The notes under the pieces: generated by a model
What the model saw: the letters and a program-made list of their open reading frames with translations, nothing else
The model's database searches: none
Told to the model about the DNA's origin: nothing
NCBI GenBank assembly: GCA_022494885.1
Contig: JAGVSM010000430.1
Span: forward strand, 109,534-173,533
Direction of reading: 5' to 3'
Source: Micrasema longulum
Lineage: Eukaryota > Arthropoda > Insecta > Trichoptera > Brachycentridae
DNA length: 64,000 nt
In this document: positions 53,164 through 63,864 of the stretch, piece after piece
How positions within the stretch are numbered: the stretch's first letter is position 1
Layout: every line of letters begins with the position of its first letter
Translations under genes and position numbers: made by a program

Positions 53164-54080
53164 ACTACTACTACTACCATCACGCCATTTTCCCGTAGGG
53201 ATAGGTAGAGAGAATGGACCGCCACACACGTCTATCCTGGTACATATTCCTCGCTTCTTCCATATTCATTCATCTTGTCATACATGCCCTTCGGTTCTGT
53301 CTGCTTTTGACAAGACCAAACATAATATTATGGTTTATCTGATCATACCACGTCTTTCTTAATCGTCTTCGTCTCACGATACTGTTCATTTTCGCCAAAT
53401 ATACTTTTTTTACCATTCTTTCATCGTTCATTCGTTCTACGTGACTAAACTTTCTCAGAGATCTTTCTTAATCTTATCAATTATACTTGACTCAGATTTA
53501 CACTCTCGCCTGATTTCATTATTCGTAACCCTGTAAAACATTGATTTTCCACACATTCGTCTAAGATATCGCATTTTAACCGCGTTCACTCGGCTTTCTT
53601 CCTTCCTCTACCAGTTTCATATTTCACTTCCATGCATAAGTGTTGGGGCTTAAACTCCGTTGTGCACTGTCAGTTTAGCTTCGATTGAAATATTTTATTA
53701 GCAATTACTGTGCTTAGTGCTCCGTTCATTTTGTTGCCTGAATTCACTCTTCTTTCAAAATCTTTTTCTACTCTTCCATCTCTTGAAAACATGCTTTCCA
53801 GATACACAAATTCTTCTACTCGTTCAAGACATTCGTTGTTTACATCTATTATGCAGTCCGTAACCTCACTTCCCATTTCATTCCCATCACTTTTGACTTA
53901 CTTCAGGCATGCATTATACATTCTAGAGATTATTTGTTGCATATCATCCTTGCTGCTTACAAACAGAACTGCATCATCAGCATACAACAAGCAGTTTACT
54001 GACAAATTATCAATTTTGCTCCAATCCCCATACATTCTATTTTTTTCATACATTTGTCCATGTATAGATTAAACAAAAAA
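53164..54080 (-). pseudogene. LINE L2 inserted in the SINE
   Basis: The 3' end is at the left with a trinucleotide tail (complement of GTAGTAGTAGT) and GGCGTGATGG. The minus strand shows remnants of the WFGHV region, SETWNW and MCGKSMF. Then the frame 53876-53670 gives MGSEVTDCIIDVNNECLERV, EEFVYLESMFSRDGRVEKDF and NGALSTVIANK. Further 5' come AYADDAVLF-like codons and LYMDKCMKKIECMGIG. Truncated at the same region as the 35.1-kb copy. Many breaks; inactive. Confidence 0.85.
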
Positions 54081-54165
54081 ATAACAAGACACGCTGCGAT
54101 GGGTGTGTCAATGCAGTGCCCCATGCACCATTAGGTGCGAAAGAGGGATGATGGTGATAGTTATG
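54081..54165 (+). repeat. SINE family B, 3' part (split)
   Basis: ACGCTGCGATGGGTGTGTCA, GCAGTGCCCCATGCACCATT and AGGTGCGAAAGAGGGATGAT complete the SINE begun at 52996. Confidence 0.9.
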
Positions 54166-54192
54166 TCACTAATGTCAATTATTATTTGCTGA

Positions 54193-54305
54193 TGTTTATT
54201 TACTCTTAAAAGGCTGTGGTAAAAAATCGCGTTGCGCGCGGAGATGAAACATCGTGTTACCTCAAGCAAAGCATGGAATATTCCGAAATTCAGACATTTT
54301 AAACA
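54193..54305 (+). repeat. Dispersed repeat G, copy 3
   Basis: TTTACTCTTAAAAGGCTGTG, CGCGCGGAGATGAAACATCG, TGTTACCTCAAGCAAAGC, ATATTCCGAAATTCAGACAT. The longest copy. Confidence 0.6.
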
Positions 54306-55210
54306 AATTAACATAAATATCTACTATTTAGTATGTCTTTTACCGTAATTTATAAAAAATAAATATGTTATAATATACACTGTTATGGCAAGATAAATTA
54401 AAATTCATAAATACGTCTGTTATCTTACATCCGTGCACGCTCACTGCCGAAAACCGACTTAATCTACTTCACACAAATACCGGCCACATAACAGCGTTTC
54501 TGTCTTCCTTGTTATGAGTTCTATCTTTGCTCTCTCTTATACAGATTAATTGCTGTATCAGCGTCACATTCCTTCTTCGCATAGCAAGGATAAATATTTT
54601 TTGTTTTAAAATCCTGCATTTTACTACAAATTTCACATTTCAAATCCGGTGTGAAAATGTCCGTTTTAAGATTACAAAAAGTATAACTTCGTCATTTAAA
54701 AAAAATAAGAGAGATACCTATATCAAGTCTTATATCGTACTGTGACATCAAAGCCACACGCTAGTTAATAAGTAGTATTGAATAAGTGGATAAAAAAACT
54801 ATTTTATTTATTGGGGCTGCAAAAATTACTAATCTGCCTATATTTGACACGGCACCCGGGTCGAGACAGATTTTTAACAGAATTTTGAAACGCCGAATTA
54901 AAAAAGTTATCTATCACTGGCCTATAGGATATTCTTATAAGCCCTTGGCAAAAGCTTGAATTATTCAATATGCTCACTTGATATTCTAATGGCAAAAGAA
55001 TTTATTTTTCCAAACCAAATTAAGTATAAAAAGTTATTTTATTTATTTGAAACTTGTAATTGGCAATCGCAAAGTAAAAAACCTAACTTATTTTACAACA
55101 AACAATAATTTGTAAACATCGTTTTTTATAGATAATACATTTTCAATATATGGCGTAATCAAATAAATCATCTCAAGAGCGTTTTACAGTAGTTAAGTTA
55201 GATAGCGCAG
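54306..55210. other. Unassigned
   Basis: Includes a mixed segment at 54815-54990 (GGCACCCGGGTCGAGACAGA) with no recognised family. Confidence 0.45.
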
Positions 55211-55545
55211 ACACGAACTGCCGATAAACCGTCAAGGTAGAATTACATTGTTTTCGTTTGTTGTAGCGTGGTGTGTTGGGGAGCTATCTGGCGCGCTTCG
55301 CTTCTACGGATGTTCACGGGCAGAGTTACATTGCTCTAGCGTGTTGTGTCGAGGGGCCACGATACAACACACTGGAACAATATAATCCTACCTTAAGTCG
55401 TGGATGTCCAGGACTACGAAAATCTGGCACTTATTACAATGGGAAGTTAAAAGTCGTTGTTGAATCTTCAGTTTTCGATAAATTAAAATCGAATGGTTGT
55501 TTATTAAAAAACAAAAATTGTAGAATCAAGTAAGTACATAACTAA
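55211..55545 (+). other. GC-contrast segment with an open frame
   Basis: An 86-codon frame (55273-55533) is protein-like in composition (for example HGQSYIALACCVEGPRYN) but of no family I know. AGAATTACATTGTTTTCG at 55241 and AGAGTTACATTGCTCTAG at 55324 are imperfect copies. Each is followed about 15 bp later by AGCGTG(G)TGTGT, so part of the segment is an 80-bp duplication. Could be a gene fragment, transposon piece or chance. Confidence 0.35.
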
Positions 55546-55945
55546 TATTTGGAATACATATATATATGTATATATCGTATATATTTTATGTAACGTTGAG
55601 TTCTACTCTTTATTTGCACGTTTTTTTCCGTTTTTAAAATTGCATGTTTAAAAAAAATTTACCGTTTGTATTATGATATTTTTGTAAATAACCCTTGAAC
55701 AAATAATTATATGAAATAATAATTTGCTGCACATTATTTTCTTTATAAATAACAATTAATCTTCATGAATCAAAAGATGGAAAGAAACCGTAGAATGTGC
55801 AAAAATAAACATCTTTAAACCACCATTTTAATTAATAATAAACTTTGCAGGCTCAATTGAACGTAGTTATGCAAAGTGATACTGAGATAATAGCACCGTT
55901 GAGAAAAGAGTAAATAGTAAAGAGTAAATAATAAACTTTGTCAAA
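55546..55945. other. AT-rich, no feature seen
   Basis: A TATATATGTATATATCG-type tract at 55558-55585; nothing else. Confidence 0.5.
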
Positions 55946-56700
55946 TAATAAACAAAGAGATAAAATATTTGGGGATTAATTTGGATTCTAGATTGACTTT
56001 TTCCCAGAATACAAGATATGTGACAAATAAGATGGCAAGGAAGATTTCTCTTATGGGAAGAATCAGAAGATATCTAACTGCAGATTCGTGCAGGATGATT
56101 TATAACTCCATTATTGTGCTTCATATAAATTATTATAGTTGTATTTTTTTTTTAGCAACTGAAGGGTAATTTTGAGAAAAATAAATACGCTAGAATAAAG
56201 TTGATACTGAAACAAGCAAAAATAATGACAGTATGTCAACTAACATATTTTATTGTAATGTTTTTTTTTCATAAAAATATTAATGGTAATACCTCAAAGA
56301 GTTGACTCAAAAGGTTTTTTCAAATCAATGGGAACACGTATATAAAACAAGAAATAAGCATGAAGTAAGACTACCATTTCGCAGGAAAACAAATACACAG
56401 AACTCGTTGATGCACCGAGCTGTACAGTTATATAATAAGGAAATACCATTGGAAATAAGAGAGCAAAAAAATATTATTTCATTTAAATGTCAGTTAAAAA
56501 AACATGTGTTTAGCAGATAAGTTAGTTTTTAAAAAGTAATCTTATTCGTGTTAGCTTTATAGAAGTTTTCTTTTTAAGTGTACGTATATTGTTTAAAAAT
56601 ATTAATAATTAGTATATGTTTTAATAATAATTAGATAAAAGTTAAAATTAGGATTTATTATGTTTGTACTATTTTAAGACTAAATAAAAAATAAAACAGT
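55946..56700 (+). pseudogene. LINE ORF2 C-terminal part (family L1)
   Basis: EIKYLGINLDSRLTFSQN, NKMARKISLMGRIRRYLTAD and MIYNSIIVLHINYYSC are followed by a break. Then the frame at 56302 gives HVYKTRNKHEVRLPFRRK, TQNSLMHRAVQLYNKEIP and FKCQLKKHVF before a stop at 56520. It aligns with the minus copy at 8451-9000 (LGRIRRF, RLPFRKKAKSQN). The 3' UTR runs to AATAAAAAATAAAAC at about 56690. Confidence 0.8.
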
Positions 56701-57659
56701 AAATATATTAGTTTTTTTTTATATTACAAACAAGAATCTAATTATGTATTTGACCAATTTTAATAATTTTTACCGTAAGATTTTTATGGTGCTGTCAGTG
56801 TTTTCTGCAAATTAGAAAATTCCGTTTTGTGATCGACACTATTTTCCGAAGGTGATCGTCACATAATTTCGTATGAAAGTGGTCTGGCTGTTTTAAGCAG
56901 AATATAGAATTGACCTTACTGCGCCCGATAACACCTATATCGCATTTTTTCAAAATTGTGGACTGGCTGCTTTCTGCATAACTACTTTAAATTCTTGGTT
57001 TGAGTAGAAAAATCTATCATGAACATTTTATGATACATTACCCGTAAAGTGCCAAGTTTACTGTAATTGTTTAAAATTAGTGCCATCACCGGTTGAATGT
57101 TCCTTTAATTGAAAAAAATACACAACTTTAAGTGCATTCAATATGTCATAATTGAAACTATTTAAGCCGCTGTAATTGGAAACTTTCATGCAAATCATTA
57201 TGCGATTAGTGTTTTTACACTTTCGTAATTTCGCAATGGCGTTCGATTACGTACACAAACCGTGTTCATAATTGTACTAATCAGCACATTTCCGTAACGA
57301 ACTAATTTCTAGGTTCCATCGTTTCTAATATTTCCACCAAACGCTATTCGCTCAACTCGCCTCAAGTGTATTTTTGACCTTCAATGATTGCCAGGTTTTT
57401 CGTCAGCTGAAGTGATTTAAATCCATACAATTTCACGTTAAATGCTGCAAATCGTCTGAGTGATAAAATAATTTCCGATTTATGCTAATACCAGTACTTC
57501 TATAGAAATGATAATGAGACTACAATTCATAAGTTTTTTTCCAAGATACAATCATTGTTAGTTTTACATGTACCAATTATTGTTAAATTTACAGCTTAAA
57601 ATGACATTATTTTGAATGGAATCAATACTATTTAAATTTTTTTAATGAAAAAAAAATAT
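56701..57659. other. About 1 kb without recognised repeats
   Basis: A comparatively non-repetitive stretch. 57190-57440 has near-balanced words and no element signature; it may be unique host sequence. GTGGTCTGGCTGTTTTAAGC (56880) and GTGGACTGGCTGCTTTCTGC (56957) form an imperfect direct repeat. Confidence 0.45.
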
Positions 57660-57822
57660 TAGCGTTCTTATAATTTAATTTTGGTGGCCATTTTCAACGA
57701 GTCTATTCTAAAAACTCACTATTAGAAAATGTAAATCAAGTAAGGGTTGGGTGGGGTTCGAACCTCAGACCTCTGACCTGTGAGTCCGCATCACTAGCTA
57801 CGGGACCACAAACCGATCGTTA
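57660..57822 (-). repeat. SINE family D, full length
   Basis: Minus strand: GGTTTGTGGTCCCGTAGCTA, B box GAGGTTCGAACCCCAC, then ATAGTGAGTTTTTAGAATAG, ACTCGTTGAAAATGGCCACC and AAGAACGCTAATA tail. Confidence 0.8.
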
Positions 57823-58130
57823 TTACAAAGAATAAAATTGAATCCTTAAATCTTACAATAATTATTAAAGTTTAATAAACGAAATTATTAAATTATGAAT
57901 CCAATAATTGGTAAAACACTGAATTATAAAATTGCTCGTGTGTATTTTTATTTTATATGTTAAAATATTATTATAAATTAAAAAATAAAAATTATTTATT
58001 CGAATAAACAAATAACAAATAAGCCAATTACAGGTTTTCATAGATAGCACTACAGTATGTTTACATATATTCTCAAACATAAAATAAACAATGATGTGTG
58101 TTTTATTTACATTTTTTTTTTTACATTTAT
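57823..58130. other. AT-rich, no feature seen
   Basis: The open frame at 57865-58143 is Ile/Asn/Tyr-rich background. Confidence 0.5.
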
Positions 58131-58304
58131 TTTTGCACCACAACAGGCCAGGAGGCCCAATTACAGTGTCGAATTACATATCACAGAACACCCAGGCTTG
58201 AGAAAAATCACATTTTTTTTATTTTTTGTGTTCTCACCGGGAATCGATCCCGGAACCTTCCGTGCGTGAGTCAAGCGTCTTGACCGCTACACCACGGAGG
58301 CCGC
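58131..58304 (-). repeat. SINE family A, full length
   Basis: Minus strand: GGCGGCCTCCGTGGTGTAGC, GGTCAAGACGCTTGACTCAC, GGTTCCGGGATCGATTCCCG, GTGAGAACACAAAAAATAAA, GGCCTGTTGTGGTGCAAAAA. Very similar to 37592-37763. Confidence 0.9.
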
Positions 58305-58499
58305 CAATATAATATAATTATAATATAAATGTATCTATGTTTATATATGTTTATTACGATTGTAAATTGTATATTCCTGACTTAAAACGAATTTATCAGG
58401 CAAATCCAGGTATGAAGATAATTTATTGTGTCATTTGTAATTTTGGTATAAATATTTTTAACGAAATCAGATAGTATTAAACTATTATTCATTTTAAAT

Positions 58500-58697
58500 A
58501 AATTGAACAATATTTTGAGTTTGTCCAAATTTTTGTAGACAAGGACTGGATTCAACTCCCTGGGGAGCTGTTTATATTAACATATTACAACTTGGCCACT
58601 TAAACCAGCCATTGACAGGTCATAAGCCCTGTAGATGCCTGGACTTCTATATTACCTTCTCTTAAATGTTTTTCATCTCTGTTGTAATATGTTATTA
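58500..58697 (+). mobile_element. Foldback element F11, internally deleted
   Basis: The full left terminus (CAATATTTTGAGTTTGTCC, GACAAGGACTGGATTCAACT, CCTGGGGAGCTGTTTATATT, ACATATTACAAC) joins directly to the right arm at TTGGCCACTTAAACCAGCC. It ends GTTGTAATATGTTA. About 250 bp of interior are missing. Confidence 0.85.
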
Positions 58698-58764
58698 TAT
58701 AAATTGGTTATTTGTAATAATTCGAGCGGAAATGAGTACGCCTCGGTTGGCGTGTTTTTTTTTA

Positions 58765-58812
58765 TTTTATTTTATTTTTTCTTTTATTCAGGAAACATAC
58801 AGTACAGTATTT
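58765..58812 (-). mobile_element. Element X, 3' end scrap
   Basis: TTCTTTTATTCAGGAAACAT and ACAGTACAG match the polyA-side end of X copies; only about 45 bp present. Confidence 0.6.
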
Positions 58813-58897
58813 GTTTTTTTTATTTTTAAAGACTCGTTAGTGCTGAATAAGAAATATTATAAGGTTGAGTCACGTTATGTCTCGTCTGGTAAGTGTC

Positions 58898-58964
58898 GCC
58901 TCGTTGTGTAGTGGGCAGCGCGTTTGTCTACTATGCAAAAAGTCTCGGCTTCGATTCCCGTCAT
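58898..58964 (+). repeat. SINE family B, head (split by element X)
   Basis: GCCTCGTTGTGTAGTGGGCA, GCGCGTTTGTCTACTATGC, CGGCTTCGATTCCCG. It ends in GTCAT (58960-58964), duplicated after element X. Confidence 0.9.
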
Positions 58965-60093
58965 TTTTTTTTCTTTTATTTAGGAAACATACAGTACAGT
59001 TACATAGTTTTATATTTTACACGGTTAGACTTAACTCTAATGGACCAGTGAAGTTTCCATATTATAAAGTAATTACATGTAAGGTTATTAATTAAAGTAC
59101 AAAAAAGAGAAGGAAAAAAACATAAAAAGAAGTTGTTTGAAAATTAAATTTAAAGTAAAAAAATGAAGAAAATTTGTAAAAGTAATTTAAAGTTAAGAAT
59201 TAAAATAAAGAATAAAAAACATGCTCTGATGTAAAAATAAAATAAAATAATAATAACATTTTTAAAAGGGAAAAACAAAAATATACACATACATATTTTA
59301 AGAGATTCAAAGAAACGATGAGAAGAATCTTTAAATAAGATAATAAATTTAAGTCAATTTAAAAACATCTTCAAAATTAATGACACATTATAGTAAGAGC
59401 AGCAATATATTGATTTCATAAACATGTACAATATATATTATATTATTTTCACATATATACTTACTGTTAACTAATTTTCATTATTTGTTTTTAACAATAA
59501 TTTGTTGATACCATTTTTTTTTATTTTTTTTTTTATACTTATAAGTATGAAAATGTATATATTTTTTTGTTTGAATTCTTTAGAAGTTATTTACAATTTG
59601 CTTTTTAATTCAATTACTTTTATTATATCCATATAAAATTATTTTTTTCTTTTTTACTATGTAAAGTTTCACTTTTTATTTTGCATGGCAGTATGCTTCT
59701 TTTCATTGTTTCTAAATGTATACAAAAAAGCATTGTTTATCTTTTAAATTTTTACGCACTATGTTTGTACTTAACTGTATATTTTTTGTAAATGCCCCTT
59801 GGGCGTATTGTAAAATTAAATAAATAAATAAATAAATAAATATAAGTAATTAAAAGTAGTTTAAAAGTTACTACAAAAACATGTCAATGCAGCAGAGAAA
59901 AATAAAAGAATAACAGGTATAGCAAGTAATATTAAAATTTTGAAAAAGCAATATAAGGTAAATATTTTCAACTAAAGGTAGTTGATAGAGCTTCATTAAA
60001 ACGATTCTAGCAGTAATACAAATTTCGGTAGAAAAAATTGATTAAAATGAACAATATTAATGTTTGAAATGTGAAGTGATGTAAGAGAAAAAG
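58965..60093 (-). mobile_element. Element X, copy 2, itself interrupted
   Basis: Colinear with copy 1 (34077-34866): TAACTCTAATGGACCAGTGA, GAAGTTTCCATATTATAAAG, TTCAAAGAAACGATGAGAAG, AATGCAGCAGAGAAAAA, and the end GAAGTGATGTAAGAGAAAAA. It is flanked by GTCAT direct repeats (58960-58964, 60094-60098). A LINE tail interrupts it at about 59434-59838. Confidence 0.85.
59434..59838 (+). repeat. LINE 3' UTR nested in element X
   Basis: A T-rich strand ending TTGTAAATGCCCCTTGGGCG, TATTGTAAAATTAAATAAAT and about six AAAT units. The GCCCCTTGGGC hairpin before an (AAAT)n tail is a common LINE end. No coding remains. Confidence 0.7.
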
Positions 60094-60098
60094 GTCAT

Positions 60099-60258
60099 GG
60101 TTGACATAGAATCTTGAATTAAAAAGGTATTTTTACACTAGAATATTTCATAGTCCCTGGACTGGCACCTGAGGCATAAGACTGATTACCGTACCTCGCG
60201 TGATTAGTGTACCAATGGAGTGCCCTATGCACCATTAGGTGCGGAAAGGGAATGATGG
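60099..60258 (+). repeat. SINE family B, body and tail (split)
   Basis: Resumes GGTTGACATAGAATCTTG after X. Then come GTCCCTGGACTGGCACCTGA, ATTAGTGTACCAATGGAGTG, CCCTATGCACCATTAGGTGC and GGAAAGGGAATGATGGT. Confidence 0.9.
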
Positions 60259-60478
60259 TAAGTGTAGTAACTATGTGCTTTTTAAGGTTCATTTAAAATT
60301 GGTCTCCAGTGTAATTTTTCATGTGGCAAGGAAAATCAATAAATCATTACCTATGGTATATAGTATTTGACTGTCTTACGTTTGTCTTTGCTTTTTAAAT
60401 GTGGCAGTGTTATTGTTTGGTATTATATTTGTGTATGGCAACATTTTTTGTTAATGTTATGTCACCATCTTGTATTCA
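60259..60478. other. Unassigned
   Basis: Short stretch between the SINE and the next foldback element; nothing recognised. Confidence 0.5.
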
Positions 60479-60880
60479 CATATTACAACAGAGATAAAGA
60501 ACATTTAAGATAAGGTAATATAGAAGTCTAGGCATCTACAGGGCTTATGACCTGTCAATGGCTGGTTTAAGTGGCCACTTTAGCCTAGTATGCAGGTGAA
60601 ATAATTCAATTAGATGAATCTCACCCGCATAAATAAAGGTTTCAGCTCTTTAACTTCACAAACATCAACAGATGAAAGAATTGTAGGAATCTGGATGTTC
60701 AAATATGGGCAGAATGGTGAATGTTACACAGTGTGTAAAGTGGCCACTTTAACCAGCCATTGACAGGTCATAAGCCCTGTAGATGCCTAGACTTCTATAT
60801 TACCTTATCTTAAATGTTCTTCATCTCTGTTGTAATATTTTAATATAAACAGCTCCTCAGGGAGTTGAATCCAGTCTGTA
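60479..60880 (+). mobile_element. Foldback element F12, both arms present
   Basis: The left arm (60482-60592) and right arm (about 60735-60840) are near-perfect reverse complements over about 105 bp: ACATATTACAACAGAGATAA... to TAAGTGGCCACTTT, and TAAAGTGGCCACTTTAACCA ... CTCTGTTGTAATAT. The centre keeps AATCTCACCCGCATAAATAA and TTCACAAACATCAACAGATG. It ends with the outer block CAGCTCCTCAGGGAGTTGAA, TCCAGTC. The best copy for seeing the whole design. Confidence 0.9.
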
Positions 60881-60959
60881 TTGTCAATATTGTTGACCAT
60901 CTTGTATGTTTCCCAGTACAATTTTCACCGTATCAATTTTTGTCAAATGTTTCATGTCA

Positions 60960-61228
60960 AACTGGTTTATTTTTTCGTACATTTCCGTCGGTCGCCAACT
61001 ATGCTTGAGGTCGCAGGTTCGATTCCTGGCAGGATCGACGTGAGATATTGATTTAAATCGTAATTCACTGCAATATTTCACAATCGCTGGCCGACACCTT
61101 AATCCTAAAACTGATCACCTTTATTCATGTTACAGATTACCGAAATACAATGCAGTGTTGGTGTACTTTTGCAGTGCCTTGCGTATCACTGGTGTGAAAA
61201 TGGAAATGTTAACAATGACGGTGATGAA
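60960..61228 (+). repeat. SINE family B/C
   Basis: The head is eroded. CTATGCTTGAGGTCGCAGG, B box GGTTCGATTCCTGG, ATTTCACAATCGCTGGCCGA, AACTGATCACCTTTATTCA, GTTGGTGTACTTTTGCAGTG and ACGGTGATGAATT follow in order. Confidence 0.75.
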
Positions 61229-63019
61229 TTAAAAACATGTCTGATGTGTTTTACCAATACCATTGTCGCATAAAACTTACGTCACGCTTTAAAAGTTATA
61301 CCATTGTTACATTCTCAGATGGGCCTAATTTGTTATTTTGTTTAATACCACGCACACGTTTCAATCTTTGGATTTTGATACCCATAAGCAATGCCTCAAT
61401 TCAGTAGCGTCGAAGAGTTAAGGTGGAGTTAAGGTAGTGTTACCTTGAATTCCAACCGGACAGAGTCATGGTCGTTATACATACATGTATGTATGTATGC
61501 ATGGGGTTATGGTAATACAGAAACAGGGTCATGCAAATAAATAACTCGAAACCGATCGAATCGAATCATAAAAAACCTACACGTTTCTCGAACAATAAAT
61601 AATCGATAAACGCTGATATTATTCATTTATTTTATAAAATTTAATCAGTTGTAAGATTCGTATTTGATAACAGATCATTTAAGTATATACGCATGAAATT
61701 AAGAATAGTCCAGAAGGAGCGTAGAATCATATTTGAGTACATCGGACTGTGAACAATAATTCGTGATGTCGCCGCGTAATGTTGCACAATGGGAAAAAAT
61801 ATAATTATAACACAAATATAAGGTTAAAAAAAGCAATCTGTTAATTTCTCTAAAATTTAATTGTGCATGCGGAAATATTGATTGACACAACAGAGTAGAT
61901 AACTAAAGGTCATTTAATAAAAGTAATTGAATTAATGAACTTTAAACTTAAAATATAAAACAAATTTTATTTTACAAAAAACTGATATTTTTATATCATG
62001 TTAAATAATAATTGATATTTTAAAGATAATGTCGTTCAAGTCCGCCACGGCGTTGTTTAATCTGAGGTCTGATCTTCATTAGTTTTTTCATTAGATGAGC
62101 AAAATAGGGTTAAAAAATTTACTTCCCTGGCAACACTAACAAAATTTTCATTTTGTTTCTTCGACAATCTGACAGATGGAAAAATAATTCAATTTTAAGT
62201 ATTGCGTTTGCTACATACACATTCATTCGCTAATTACACAGGAAATGTGATTCCATCCTGTTTTTTTTTAATCTTAGCAGTATTTCTACACTTTAAAAGG
62301 ACACAACACGCCATAGTTGAATTCAAATCAGGAGTTGCGTACTGAGCCACGTCTACAAAGAAACTAATGGGTCTAAACGTAAACCTACTCATTTATGAGT
62401 AGTTTAGTCGCCTTTTGTTTGATGTGCGTGTGCGGTTTCTGGATTATTCTTAACTCTATGTATATACGCTTATATACTCGTATATAATTCCTAATTTACT
62501 AACCCGATGTGTTGTATATGATTTACGTAGGTGTTCACAATTTAAAATATAAATAATTTTCAAATTGACTTCAGTTAACATAAATAAGGGGTAGGTATCT
62601 ACAAAAATACAAAATAAATTACTATTCATTACAAGACTATAAATTTCATATCTACGAACACATTTTGATTTGATTACATTTTTTAAATTTATTAATCTTA
62701 TAACAAATATATACTATCCCGTAATCTGTTAATCACAAACCGTAATCTTATCACATTAGTATTAATTACATTTTAAAAATCTTATCGTAAGTTTTATCAT
62801 GCTGGCCAAATAAAACATTAAAAAATTGTGTTTTTAAACCTTCCAAGAAAATGATTCTAAAAAGGTGTTCGTGCACGCTTCCTGTAGGTTAAAGATTTTG
62901 AAAAAAAAAATTTTTTTCTTCAAAGAACTAAACAAAAAAATTGTTTCGAGGGAAAATTTGAACATTCTAAATATGAAATAAGATTTGTAATGTTACATAC
63001 CGTATATTTTTAATATTAA
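61229..63019. other. 1.8 kb without recognised elements
   Basis: Contains a small CATACATGTATGTATGTATG palindromic microsatellite at 61478-61502 and an A9/T7 junction at 62903-62917. No coding, tRNA-like or long inverted structure was found, so it could be unique host sequence. Confidence 0.45.
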
Positions 63020-63148
63020 TACCCGTATGCAGAGACGAACCTTAACATGAAAAAAGTACATTCAAATCTCATATGCAAAGAATAACCCGAAGGTGAAGAC
63101 AATAGAATGTACTTTCCTCAACTTAAGTTTTATCTCTGCATACGGGTA
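63020..63148. mobile_element. 129-bp MITE (M5) with 44-bp inverted ends
   Basis: Left arm 63020-63063 (TACCCGTATGCAGAGACGAA ... AAGTACATTC) and right arm 63105-63148 (GAATGTACTTTCC ... TCTGCATACGGGTA). The outermost 15 bp are identical. TA at both borders fits a TA target duplication, as used by Tc1/mariner-type transposases. Confidence 0.8.
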
Positions 63149-63600
63149 TAAGTATAGTTTATGTAAGTTTTTTTTTTCAAAGATGGTTTCATTAACATTT
63201 GTTAGGCTATAGTTATGTACTTACAATATTTATGTTTAATTTTATTTTGCTTTCTGTTTACTTTTTTTTTCTTTTACTTTTTGTTTATTTTTTGTGAATA
63301 TTCATAAAATGTCTCTTGAATTGTGATTTTTAACTTAAGATAAAACACATTTCTAAGTTTATAATTTGTATACGTATGCCCTTTAATGGTTTATTTTTTA
63401 CACAATATGTTAGCGTGATGATTGTATAAAACCACGTGAATAATATGTACATTTAAACTTTTTATGCTTTTTTTTTCGTTTATCTTCTGTATATTATTTG
63501 AAATGTTTATTTCTACACACTATGTATTTTTGTATAGTTAAAGGCACTACGCGCCTTTTATATTAATAAATTAATGCATGTATTAAAAAAACAATTACTT
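63149..63600 (+). repeat. Possible LINE 3' UTR
   Basis: T-rich strand ending with GTTAAAGGCACTACGCGCCT, TTTATATTAATAAATTAATG: a GC hairpin (AAAGGC...GCCTTT) before an AT tail, like other LINE ends here. No protein remnant. Confidence 0.4.
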
Positions 63601-63864
63601 TATTAACTGCTCATAAAGTAAAGCCCCTGTTATTATTCATTAAATAGCATAAATTTGACTCAATATAGTCATGAGCATGAGTCAGAGTTGAACTTGACAT
63701 TTTGCGTTACTCGTTTATCTCGGCTCATACTTAGTCAACTTATAGTGATGGAATCATTTATGATCACTTGGTAGAAAATTATTGTACATTTCCATATCAA
63801 AAAATGTTTTTAAATAATACAAGATTTAAATTTGCTTTTACGAACTAAAGGAAGGGTATTCTAA

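Noticed and set aside
61229..63019. Hidden gene in the largest repeat-free stretch
   Set aside because: All frames are short and AT-driven; no promoter-like motif cluster. It may simply be unique intergenic or intronic sequence.
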